This document shows, piece by piece, positions 40,599 through 49,039 of a stretch of 64,000 bases of DNA; position 1 is the stretch's first letter, and each line of letters starts with the position of its first letter. The notes below the pieces were generated by a model. The model worked only from the letters and a program-made list of their open reading frames with translations, searched no databases and was not told the DNA's origin. Position numbers and translations under genes: made by a program. Source of the stretch: Deinococcus sp. QL22. GTDB lineage: Bacteria > Deinococcota > Deinococci > Deinococcales > Deinococcaceae. Location: the NCBI RefSeq assembly GCF_023370075.1, contig NZ_CP097153.1:62001-126000 (forward strand). The letters are read 5' to 3'.

Positions 40599-42060
40599 TG
40601 GTAGTCCGTTGACTCTTGAGAAGAATGCCCTTGTGGACGGCATTTAGGTAACGTAGAGAGAGAGGGGCTGCCCTTGCGCCACAGACCTGAGCAACGCGAG
40701 CAGGATCTTGGGTGGCTCAGCTGTGGTGAAGGCACGCCACGCTCGCCAGATCCAGACAAAGGGTTCCAAATAACAACGGACACGACGTAGAGCGGCACTC
40801 CAAGTCGGCGGCTGAACAGCCGCCGCTGAGGGTGGGTGATCGTCGTGCGGCCCTATCGTGGGATCTTCATCTATTAGCTGTGACGCTTCCCAATACAAGA
40901 AACAGAACGCGACGCAGACGAGGTTCCAGTGGCGTCGGAGGGCTAAGTCTGAGCGTGCCTGACAGTGTGTCCAGCCTCCATGCTGCTTGACCTCGCGGTA
41001 GGCCTGTTCAATTCGAGGCCGCCGGGCGTACAGCAAGGCAATCTCCAACAGCGTCGCTGGCGTCTTGGCGTGCCACACCATCGTGTCTTGGTCATCCGTA
41101 CGTAGATTAGAAATCAGGTATTCCGTGCGCTCTTCCGGCAACTTCACCGGATCCGGCGTGACCACCATCAGCCGAAAGGTCTGGAGCGGCCCAAAGGGGC
41201 CGCCCTGAAGCTCGGCGACCCATTTGACCTCTTGATGTCCATCGGCATACGTGCGCAGGAGAGGCTGCCAGGCCTCTGGCGCTGCGTGCAGCGCCAGTTC
41301 CTCAACACTCCCCGGCTGGTCTGCGGTATGCCACCACGTATGGGATGCGGGCAGGGCCAGCACGAAGGGAATGAACTGACGGATCAAGTGGGTCTGGAAG
41401 ACCTCGTTGCGCCCGTAGAAGCTATCCGCAACTACAGCCCGATACGGCCAATCGGCCCGGATCGCATCAATCAGGTCAATGGCAAGTTGGGGTTCGGTTT
41501 TAAATGCCGGATCATTGGTCTTGCGTTCAAAATGATGCGCTGGTATATACGGCACAAATTTGAGGGGGACATACGCATGTGGCGTGTCATACAGCACATG
41601 GACGGTCACGATGCCTGAGTCGACCTGACCCAAACTTCCCAAGTACTGCCGACCCACATGCGCGGTGTGCGTCCCGTATTTCCGGTCGCCTGTCTCGTCA
41701 ATCACCAGCACCGCGCCGTCACACGGCGCGGTGCTGGTCAGCGTTCGCAGCAGGGCTAAGCGCATGTTATTCAACTCTTCCGGATCCCAGGTGCTCTCAG
41801 ACAAAAACCACTGAACACGCTGGGCGTCTTTGTGTCGGCTGCCTGGTTGACCCGGTTCAGTATTCGCGAGTCCCGTCGCCGTTTTGTGACGTTCCGTTCC
41901 CAACAGTAGACCTTGCAGATACGTTCGAAACGTGGCTTGCTGTGTGGGACGCGTAAACGCCGCGTCGAACAACTGGCAATACTGCTCCAACGGTTCAGGA
42001 ATGAGCTGCTGGGTGTCCATTCCCTAGCTTGCACCCGTTCCATGAGTCAACGGAGTACCA
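40599..42060 (-). mobile_element. IS701-family insertion sequence, complete
   Basis: Terminal inverted repeats begin TGGTAGTCCGTTGACTC at the left and TGGTACTCCGTTGACTC on the opposite strand at the right. A 4-bp target duplication TTAT flanks it (40595-40598 and 42061-42064), the length expected for this family. Its end sequence recurs in the MITE-like repeats at 61.2-63.0 kb. Confidence 0.93.
40644..42020 (-). CDS. IS701-family transposase
   Basis: 458 aa, uninterrupted. The DDE core is visible: Asp in GAVLVIDETGDRKYGTHTAHVGRQYLG, Asp in RAVVADSFYG, Glu in RPRIEQAYREVKQHGGW. It would move the element and may also act on the short repeats with matching ends further right. Together with the target duplication, this suggests a recent and possibly active insertion. 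Confidence 0.93.
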   Translation of the reverse strand: MDTQQLIPEPLEQYCQLFDAAFTRPTQQATFRTYLQGLLLGTERHKTATGLANTEPGQPGSRHKDAQRVQWFLSESTWDPEELNNMRLALLRTLTSTAPCDGAVLVIDETGDRKYGTHTAHVGRQYLGSLGQVDSGIVTVHVLYDTPHAYVPLKFVPYIPAHHFERKTNDPAFKTEPQLAIDLIDAIRADWPYRAVVADSFYGRNEVFQTHLIRQFIPFVLALPASHTWWHTADQPGSVEELALHAAPEAWQPLLRTYADGHQEVKWVAELQGGPFGPLQTFRLMVVTPDPVKLPEERTEYLISNLRTDDQDTMVWHAKTPATLLEIALLYARRPRIEQAYREVKQHGGWTHCQARSDLALRRHWNLVCVAFCFLYWEASQLIDEDPTIGPHDDHPPSAAAVQPPTWSAALRRVRCYLEPFVWIWRAWRAFTTAEPPKILLALLRSVAQGQPLSLYVT

Positions 42061-42178
42061 TTATTGACTTCGGCTGAAGTTTACGATGGAAGGTAGCTGT
42101 GAAGCAGCTGTTTTGGCAGCCGGATATACCGGACGCGCTGCCAACCGACCCGAAGGCGTGCCTTCAATGCCTTCAAGG
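42061..42178 (-). pseudogene. Short C-terminal transposase-like remnant
   Basis: The minus strand reads LKALKARLRVGWQRVRYI and ends after KQLLHSYLPS, resembling the tail of a transposase. It is cut on the right by IS6 copy 2. Too short to name. Confidence 0.35.
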
Positions 42179-42981
42179 GGTTGTGTTGCCTTAACCGGAC
42201 TGGGGTAGGGTGACCATCCGTGACCGATGCCAAGCCCGACCGACACCGTTTCAGGGTGATCATCATCCAGCATGCTGCTGTACCACCGCTTCCTGCTCAG
42301 CGACAGAGCTGTTCAAGAATTGCTGCACGGGCGCGGCATCAGGGTCAGCCATGAGACGCTGCGCGAATGGTGGATCAAATTCGGCCCGCTCTTCGCAGAA
42401 GGCCTGCGCCAGCGGGAACCCCGCCGGGGTTCCCGCTGGCATCTGGATGAGGTCTGTACGAGCGTTGACGGCGTCCGGCATTGGTTATGGCGGGCCGTCG
42501 ACGAGCACGGTTTCGTGCAGGGCATTCTCCTTCAGCGACATCGGGACACGGAAGCTGCGAAGACCTTCCTGACCCGACTCCTGGGTGAGTATGACGTCCC
42601 AGAGGTCATTCATACGGACCAGCTCAGGAGTGACGGAGCCTTGATCCGGGAGATCCCGAGCTTGGCTGACGTCGACCACCAGCAGGTGATGTCCACGGCC
42701 CGGTGCAACAACGTCACCTTGCAAGAACATCGCTCTACACGACGTCATGAGCGAAGCCAGCAGGGCTTCAAGAGGAGAAAACGAGCGCAGGAATTTCTGC
42801 GCTTGCACGCCCGGATCACCAATCTTCACCATCATTCCCGCACCAGCGTTCTCGCCACAACCCGAAGAAGCAACCAAAATCAAGCGTTCCAGACGTGGTT
42901 CACGGTCGCGACAGGGGTGGTCTGAGTCTCAGACCACCCCTGTCATCAGTCTGCCGTGAGACCAGTTAAGGCAACACAACC
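42179..42981 (+). mobile_element. IS6-family insertion sequence, copy 2 (inverted)
   Basis: Ends GGTTGTGTTGCC (42179) and GGCAACACAACC (ending 42981). It is nearly identical to copy 1 at 37006-37810 but inverted. Its 8-bp flanks (CTTCAAGG and CGTGAAAA) match neither each other nor those of copy 1. Confidence 0.9.
42222..42925 (+). pseudogene. IS6-family transposase with N-terminal frameshift
   Basis: The start (GTG 42222, TDAKPDRHRFRVII) matches copy 1, but an extra ATC and small changes near 42257-42275 move the frame; from 42272 the frame MLLYHRFLLSDRAVQELLHGRGI rejoins and stays open to the end. Translation from the internal ATG would lack about 20 residues, so activity is doubtful. Confidence 0.8.
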
Positions 42982-43228
42982 CGTGAAAACCTTCCGGAAA
43001 GTAGCTGATCCAGCCGCCGACCGCGCCCTGCAGCGCACTCAGCCGCTCATCCCCTCCCGGTAGGCGCACCTGCTCTTTGCGCCCGTCTGGGTGAATGGCG
43101 AGGGCGATCAGCGCTAGGACTTCAACCTGATTTTTCCGGTACTCCAGGAAGTGTGCGGCGACACAACGCGCAAGGGATTGCAGGGCAACAGGAGACGCGC
43201 TCTGTTCTGCCGTGTAGGGCGCGGGTTT
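42982..43228 (-). pseudogene. Remnant of a DUF3846-like gene
   Basis: The minus strand is open from a stop at 43229-43231 and reads HFLEYRKNQVEVLALIALAI then DERLSALQGAVGGWISYFPE before running into IS6 copy 2. The QGAVGGWI pattern resembles DUF3846 proteins found on phages and plasmids. It has no start codon in frame and its C-terminus is gone. The rest of this gap (43232-43404) holds nothing I recognise. Confidence 0.4.
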
Positions 43229-43446
43229 TCAAGCCCCCTAAAACTGTCTGTATGTCAAAAATAAGGTGAGGAGAGAGCGTCGCCCTCAAAGTGTCTGCGC
43301 TGAGCGCTTGTACCCGAATTGCGCGTTCTCTTTCTCAACGGCACGACACCACGGCTCTTCGCTTGATATCAGGCTGCCTCCGAGCCCCATCCAGAACAGA
43401 CCTGCGCGGGTGGTGGTGAAACGCCAAAATCTGCTGGAGGACGCCA

Positions 43447-44435
43447 TGATCATCCTTGGACTTGATCCCCACCCATCCACCCACACGGCCGTCGCTCTCG
43501 ATTCGCGTGGTGTCGTTCTGGACAGCCTCAGCGTCCAGAACGACTTTGATGGTCTCCACCAGTTGTGGCTGTGGTCCGTGCAGTTCGAAGAGCACTGCTG
43601 GGCGATTGAAGGCGCAGGCAACCGGGATGTGGCTCCCCTGCTGGCCCTGCTCTTCGCCAGGAATCAGTTGGTGTATCACATTCATCCCAGCTTGACCAGT
43701 CAGTACCGTGCACGGCGGGGCAAGAAAAAGAACGACTTGGTTGATGCCGAGAACGTCGCTCGGGTGCTGCTGGCCAATCCAGAACTTCCGCCTTATCAGC
43801 TCAGCACGCAGCGCACCCGGTTGCAGGAATGGTCCCGCACGCGGGACAAGCTCGCTCAGTAGCGCAAGGCCAACCAGATGATGCTCGAAGCGCTCCCAGA
43901 CACGACGACCGCCTCGCTCAGCACGGCCCTGCAGGCCGTGCTGACCTCGCTCGAAGCAGCGTTGAAAGAGCTGGAACACGTCATGGCAACCTTGGTCGCT
44001 CAGGTGGCCCCTACCCTCTTGACGTTGCAGGGGATCGGTGTCGTGCTGGCAGGCACTGTGCTCGCCGAAGTCGGTGACATCCAGCAGTTTGGGAATGTCA
44101 ATCATTTCGCCAGTTATTGCGGTGCTGCCCCAGTTGAACGAGGCAGCGGGAAGAACACGCGTTGGTGCGTGAACGTCGGTGGCAACCGACAGCTCAACAG
44201 GGTGCTTCATCTGATGGCCTTGACGCGCCTGCGCTGTGACGAACGAACCAAAACATTCGTGGCCAAGAAGGAACAAGACGGAAAAACGAAACGAGCGGCA
44301 CTTCGAGCATTTAAGACTCACCTAGCTCGCGAGTTATACCGAACATTGCAGGCCAGCCATGTTGGCGGCCCCATCCCAGCCCCCTCTGAGGATCTTTTTC
44401 CCCGCCGACTTGACATACCAGGTTCGGGTACTGAG
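43447..44435 (+). pseudogene. IS110-family transposase with amber codon
   Basis: Starts MIILGLDPHPSTHTAVALD (first acidic residue of the RuvC-like DEDD site); the C-terminal Tnp_20 part has LTLQGIGVVLAGTVLAEVGD, FASYCGAAPVERGSGKNTR and LNRVLHLMALTRL. An in-frame TAG at 43860-43862 replaces the Gln seen in copy 2 (KLAQQRK). The coding frame runs past the shared end. Probably inactive unless the stop is read through. Confidence 0.88.
43920..43942 (+). other. Hairpin inside the IS110 transposase gene, copy 1
   Basis: AGCACGGCC-CTGCA-GGCCGTGCT: a perfect 9-bp stem with a 5-base loop, between the two domains of the transposase. The second copy has the matching hairpin with a compensating base-pair change. 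Confidence 0.7.
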
Positions 44436-44520
44436 CCCCTTAACCTAGCTGCCGGAAAAGAAGGTAGGATTCAGGCGAGCGCTAAGCTTGTGGAAGACCA
44501 TGAGTTTGGGCGGTCAACAG

Positions 44521-45132
44521 TCAGGTGCAGTAAATCTTAGGATCAGCCCAATTTGCATGGTCATAGTCGATGCTGTCATCAGATGACTGCACGATCAGGG
44601 TTAACTCCTGACCACCGCTGATGTCGATTCCAATCGACGGGCTGAGATCATTCCCTGTCAGTGGGCTCGTTTGCAATCTGAGTTGGCCGTCGAGCAGGAC
44701 TTTAAAGATAACGCTGCCCCTGCCTCCCACTTCGTCATCAATGCCTACGTCTGCCGTGAATTCCGTACATTGTGCGCCATCTGTGCCTTTGAGGTTGAAG
44801 CGCAGTTCGCTGCCCGCATGAACGCCGTATCCCTGAGCGTAGACCCGGCCATTTAGGCTGAGGGGCCGCCCATCGCCTGCCTGTTGCTCGCCATTGCTGC
44901 GGTTGCGTTCTATCGGCCCCCAACCATTGCGGGCGAAGGTGGCCGTCTCGTATTGCAAGGTATTGATCCCTGGGGTAAGCGATTGTGGGGCCAGCGCACC
45001 AGTCTGCGACCATGGATAACTTTGACCGTTGTCGTAGGACTCTAGCTCTTTGGGACTAGTGGGCTGACCGCAGCCCCACAACAGGAGTGGAACGCTTAGA
45101 CCGATCAGCAGACGAGGCAGGGTATACGGCAT
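44521..45132 (-). CDS. Single-NPCBM lipoprotein
   Basis: 203 aa; GGAG before the ATG; lipobox LLLWGC. A linker YDNGQSYPW matches the motif in the larger lipoproteins, followed by one NPCBM domain (about 55-203: [58 protein letters not shown]). It is the minimal form of the family and ends just after the domain. It lies between two inverted IS110 copies, so it may have moved as a unit. Confidence 0.9.
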   Translation of the reverse strand: MPYTLPRLLIGLSVPLLLWGCGQPTSPKELESYDNGQSYPWSQTGALAPQSLTPGINTLQYETATFARNGWGPIERNRSNGEQQAGDGRPLSLNGRVYAQGYGVHAGSELRFNLKGTDGAQCTEFTADVGIDDEVGGRGSVIFKVLLDGQLRLQTSPLTGNDLSPSIGIDISGGQELTLIVQSSDDSIDYDHANWADPKIYCT

Positions 45133-45333
45133 AGCGGCTCCAAATCCAGCACAGTGAGGAATGAGGGAACGAACCAGCGGGAACGATTCAGGATAAAGTC
45201 TGGCAACCCCCAGTCCAGTTCAAAAGTGTGAATAAATACACATGTTTTTCTCATATGGGTTCCCTCTGATCCCCGTACAGTCACAACCCCACAATCTGTA
45301 CGTCTATTGCTCGGAATTCATACGTTTCCCTCT

Positions 45334-46359
45334 CTATTGGGCAGCTTTACGAGTTTTTTCGATGTGATTGCCCTCAGTACCCGAACCTGGTATGTCAAGT
45401 CGACGGGGAAAAAGATCCTCAGAGGGGGCTGGGATGGGGCCGCCAACATGGCTGGCCTGCAAGGTTCGATACAACTCGCGAGCCAAGTGGGTCTTGAGTG
45501 CGCGAAGTGCCGCGCGTTTCGTTTTTCCCTCTTGTTCCTTCTTGGCCACGAATGTTTTCGTTCGTTCATCACAGCGCAGGCGCGTCAAGGCCATCAGATG
45601 GAGCACCCTGTTGAGCTGTCGGTTGCCACCGACGTTCACGCACCAGCGCGTATTCTTCCCACTCCCTCGCTCGACTGGCGCCGCGCCGCAATCACTTGCA
45701 AAGTGATGGACGGTCTCAAACCGCTTGATGTCACCCATTTCGGCCAGTACGGTACCGGCCATCACCACGCCGATCCCCTGCAAGGTTAACAGGGTGGGGG
45801 CGACCTGAGCGACCAGGATCGCCATGGCGTGTTCCAGCTCTTTCAATGCGGCTTCGAGAGAGGTCAGCACCGCCCTTCAGGCGGTGCTCAGCGAGGCAGC
45901 AGTGGTGTCAGGGAGCGCTTCGAGCATCATTTGATTCGCCTTGCGCTGCTGAGCGAGCTTGTCCCGCGTGCGGGACAACTCTTGCAAGCGGGTGCGCTGC
46001 GTACTGAGCTGGTAGCGCGGAAGTTCTGGATTGGCCAGCAGCACCCGAGCAACGTTCTCGGCATCGACCAGGTCGTTCTTCTTCCCCCGACGCGCTCGGT
46101 ACTGGCTGGTCAGGCTGGGATGAATGTGATACACCAACTGATTCCTGGCGAAGAGCAGGGCCAGCAGGGGAGCCACATCCCGGTTGCCTGCGCCCTCAAT
46201 CGCCCAACAATGCGGTTCAAAACGAGCAGACCAAGCACATAACTGGTGGAGACCGTCGGAGTCGTTCTTGACGCTGAGGCTGTCAAGCGTAACTCCACGC
46301 GAATCGAGAGCGACGGCGGTATGGGTCGTTGGGTGGGGATCAAGTCCAAGAATGATCAT
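45334..46359 (-). pseudogene. IS110-family transposase with opal codon
   Basis: Same protein as copy 1 (MIILGLDPHPTTHTAVALD to RRLDIPGSGTE). An in-frame TGA at 45877-45879 interrupts it where copy 1 reads LQ (STALQAVLTSL). The position of copy 1's amber codon is intact here. The frame after the shared end adds GNHIEKTRKAAQ from the flank. Confidence 0.88.
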
Positions 46360-46400
46360 GAGGCCCTCCAGCAGATATCTGGCGCCGAACCACCACCCGC
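45373..46400 (-). mobile_element. IS110-family copy 2 (inverted)
   Basis: Inverted relative to copy 1. The shared region ends at CTCAGTACC (45373) and CCACCACCCGC (46400). It abuts an IS3 remnant at 46401. Confidence 0.82.
45866..45888 (-). other. Hairpin inside the IS110 transposase gene, copy 2
   Basis: On the coding strand AGCACCGCC-TGAAG-GGCGGTGCT, again a perfect 9-bp stem with 5-base loop. Relative to copy 1, the sixth pair changed from G-C to C-G on both sides; the loop now contains the TGA. Confidence 0.7.
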
Positions 46401-46769
46401 AAAGTTGAAGATCAGGGCTGCTTGGCGAAGAAGGCGAATGCTTTTTTCAGATATCCCGTTCCTGCCGTACAGTTTCCAGCTCCCGTTCCAGTTCTTTAGG
46501 ACGAGCCTCCTGTGGTGAAAGGGCGGGATCCCCCGCCCAGTGAAAGCAGGGCGGCCAGCGGCGGTCTGGTGGTCCTGCTGTTGCTTCCACCGGACGACGT
46601 AGTGAGAGGGAACGCCAAGGTCGCGGGCAATCTGAGCGCAACTCTTTCCAGTCGTGCGAACCAGCCGGACCGCTTCGTTCTTGAGCTCAGCGGTGGATTT
46701 CTGCTTGGGTACGGACATACTGTCCTCCAGTGTGGATCACACTGAACTTACCCTTCACCAACCCCTACA
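46401..46769 (-). mobile_element. IS3-family remnant
   Basis: Holds only the first transposase gene. The outer end is probably TGTAGGGG (complement, 46769), which breaks a gene whose start is at 46817. The inner side is joined to IS110 copy 2, so the second transposase gene is lost. Confidence 0.7.
46412..46718 (-). pseudogene. IS3-family OrfA, frameshifted
   Basis: The start MSVPKQKSTAELKNEAVRLV and CAQIARDLGVPSHYVVRWKQ is the helix-turn-helix of IS3 OrfA. A shift near 46520 is needed to read ALSPQEARPKELERELETV, and one missing base near 46447 to read LKKAFAFFAKQP before the stop at 46412. Confidence 0.78.
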
Positions 46770-46817
46770 AACATCAGACGCGGCCAGCAGAGAAAAACCG
46801 ATCAGGGTACGCTTCAT
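46770..46817 (-). pseudogene. Truncated start of an exported-protein gene
   Basis: AGGAG precedes an ATG at 46817 reading MKRTLIGFSLLAASDV, a signal-peptide start, then the sequence passes into the IS3 remnant. It follows the GH2 gene by 84 bases in the same direction, so an exported protein (a sugar-binding protein would fit) was probably lost from that operon. Confidence 0.5.
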
Positions 46818-46901
46818 GGTGCTCCTTAAAACGCGGAATTAGGGGCGGAATGCCGGGAGCGAACAGGGCAAATGTGCCGGTGGAAGTGGGTGTGGGTGGT
46901 G

Positions 46902-48785
46902 TCAGTCTGCCGAGGAGTGGACAAGCGGAGGCGCAACCTGTTCGGCGTGCTGGCGTTTCTTGCGCCATACGGAGTCGTAGCCCATATCGTCCAGCTGCCC
47001 TTCTTTCTCCACGTCCAAGGCGCTGCGCTCGCCCCGATTGGCAGCGGCCAGCACCCGCATATCGGCTTTGGGCGTGCGGTCTTCGTAGAGCAGGCCGTTT
47101 TTTTCCTGAAAGGTGTCGGTCAGTTGGGTGTAGCAAAAGCCCACCAGTCCGGTGCATTCGTGAACGGCAGCCAGCAGGCCCGTGTACTCGTTCAGAAAAC
47201 TCTGTGCGTCGGTTTTGCGGTTGTACCCCCAGCCGAGGTCGTCGTCCTCCCGCGTAAAGGCGATGCCGCCAAACTCGGTCAGCATGGCCGGAGCCTTGAT
47301 CCGGGTGTCGTCCAGCGCGATCAGGCGCTTGTGCGGCCGCACCTGATTCAGGCTGGCCTGCAGGGCTTCGGGCGTTCCGTACCGGTTCAGCAGTTTCTGA
47401 GGCACGTGCGAGTAATCGTGAATATTCAGAATGTCCGTGACCACGTATTCCCAGCCGTCGTTGCCGATGACCGGGCGGGTCGGATCCAGCGCTTTGGTCA
47501 GGTGGTACAGCGCCCGCACGAGGTCGCGCTGGGCCGGTACGAGGGGCAAGTCGGGCACGCCCCACGATTCGTTGAACGGAACCCAGGCCACGATGCAGGG
47601 GTGAGAGCGGTCTCGCTCGATGGCTTCCACCCATTCCTGCGTCAGGCGGCGGGAGGCCTCAGCAGTAAAAATGTAGGCGCTGGGCAGTTCTTCCCAGACC
47701 AGCAGGCCCAGTACGTCGCACCAGTACAGGTAGCGCGGGTCTTCTATTTTCTGATGCTTGCGTGCGCCGTTGAACCCCAGCAGCCGCGTCAGTTCCACGT
47801 CGCGGCGCAGTTGCTCGTCGGTGGCGCTCATCAGGCCTTCGGGCCAGTAGCCCTGATCCAGCACCATCTTCAGGGGGTAAGGCCGCCCGTTCAGCAGGAA
47901 GTGTTGGGCGTCCACCGCCACCGAGCGCATCGCCGTATAGCTCTGCACACGGTCTACCACTTCGCCGTTCTGCACGACTTCCAGCGTGGCCCCGATCAAC
48001 TGAGGATGTTCCGGCGTCCACAGCAGGAAGCGGCGTGCGGCATCAATACCGAAATCCCGCAGCGTCAGCGTGCGCGACACGTCGGCGTGTAGCACTTCGT
48101 AGTCGTCGTTGGCGATGACTTTCCCGTCTACTTCCAGGCGTACCCGTAGCCGCGTCTCGGCCGTGATCGGCCCCTGAATACGGGCTTGCAGCGCCACTTC
48201 CCAGCGTTCGACGTTGCTCGTCCAGACCAGCGAAGACACCGACGTCTGGGGCCGGAATTCCAGCCAGACGGTCTGCCAGATACCGCTGGTGCGCGGATAC
48301 CAGATCTCGTGCGGTTCGGCTTCCCAGTCCTGCTTGCCGCGCGGCTTGGCGAGGTCTTGGGGGTCGTCGATGGCCCGCACCACGATCTCGGCGGGTTGGC
48401 CGGGCACCCATACGCCCGTCAGATCGGCGCTGAACGGCGTGTGCCCGCCCTCGTGCGTGGCGACCAATTGCCCGTTGACCCACACCGCCGCCTGATAATC
48501 CACCGCGCCAAAGTGCAGCCACAGGCGCTGGCTGGCCGCGTCTACACCCGCCGGAAGCTCAGGCGTGACGTTCAGGCGGTACCAGAGGGTGTGGTGAAAG
48601 CTGGGATCATGAATGCCGCTGGCGGAGCTTTCAGGAGGGAAGGGCACCTGAATGGTCTGGTCGAAAGTGACTTGCTGGGGCGTCTGCCACTGCCCGCCGT
48701 CGTCGAATGCAAATTGCCAGACCCCATTCAGGCTGTGCCAGTGGGCACGTTCGAGCATGGGCCGAGGATGAAACGATGGGTGCAT
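46902..48785 (-). CDS. Glycoside hydrolase family 2 enzyme, second copy
   Basis: The ATG at 48785 has GGAGG just before it; 627 aa. A clear paralogue of the enzyme at 24632: shared segments [38 protein letters not shown]. Glu406 in WVPFNESWG is the acid/base and Glu504 in LTEFGGIAF the nucleophile. No signal peptide. It diverges from an ArsR-like regulator, and a palindrome (48828-48843) lies 42 bases upstream of its start. The C-terminus is longer than the first copy's and charged. Its sugar substrate is unknown. Confidence 0.92.
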   Translation of the reverse strand: MHPSFHPRPMLERAHWHSLNGVWQFAFDDGGQWQTPQQVTFDQTIQVPFPPESSASGIHDPSFHHTLWYRLNVTPELPAGVDAASQRLWLHFGAVDYQAAVWVNGQLVATHEGGHTPFSADLTGVWVPGQPAEIVVRAIDDPQDLAKPRGKQDWEAEPHEIWYPRTSGIWQTVWLEFRPQTSVSSLVWTSNVERWEVALQARIQGPITAETRLRVRLEVDGKVIANDDYEVLHADVSRTLTLRDFGIDAARRFLLWTPEHPQLIGATLEVVQNGEVVDRVQSYTAMRSVAVDAQHFLLNGRPYPLKMVLDQGYWPEGLMSATDEQLRRDVELTRLLGFNGARKHQKIEDPRYLYWCDVLGLLVWEELPSAYIFTAEASRRLTQEWVEAIERDRSHPCIVAWVPFNESWGVPDLPLVPAQRDLVRALYHLTKALDPTRPVIGNDGWEYVVTDILNIHDYSHVPQKLLNRYGTPEALQASLNQVRPHKRLIALDDTRIKAPAMLTEFGGIAFTREDDDLGWGYNRKTDAQSFLNEYTGLLAAVHECTGLVGFCYTQLTDTFQEKNGLLYEDRTPKADMRVLAAANRGERSALDVEKEGQLDDMGYDSVWRKKRQHAEQVAPPLVHSSAD

Positions 48786-48827
48786 AGACCTCCAGAACCC
48801 AGGACAGGGTGAAAGGCTGGACGGCCA

Positions 48828-48843
48828 GAATGTTAGCACATTC
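48828..48843. promoter_or_regulatory. Candidate operator between GH2 and ArsR-like genes
   Basis: GAATGT-TAGC-ACATTC is a perfect inverted repeat with 6-bp arms, about 42 bases upstream of the GH2 start. In the same gap the 9-mer GGATGTAAA occurs twice (48920 and 49019), the second next to the regulator's ribosome site. Confidence 0.5.
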
Positions 48844-49039
48844 TGAAAGTCCCGAAATTTGCGAAAGCCAATTTGGACTTCTGAAGCGTACTCTTCCCTC
48901 TGGTATAAGTCAATTGAACCGGATGTAAATAACGCGCATGATCCAGATGACGCTCCTCTAGACCCGCCAGCACGCTATATTTCTGTTATGCTCTTTGGGT
49001 CAAACTGTCTAGAGAAATGGATGTAAACGAAGGAGTGGT

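Larger units (their letters stand above)
43405..44435 (+). mobile_element. IS110-family copy 1
   Basis: High similarity to 45373-46400 (inverted) begins at GCGGGTGGTGG, 42 bases before the transposase start, and ends at GGTACTGAG. The flanks beyond are unrelated, so these mark the shared ends. The shared non-coding part is short for an element of this family, so one or both copies may be truncated. Confidence 0.82.
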
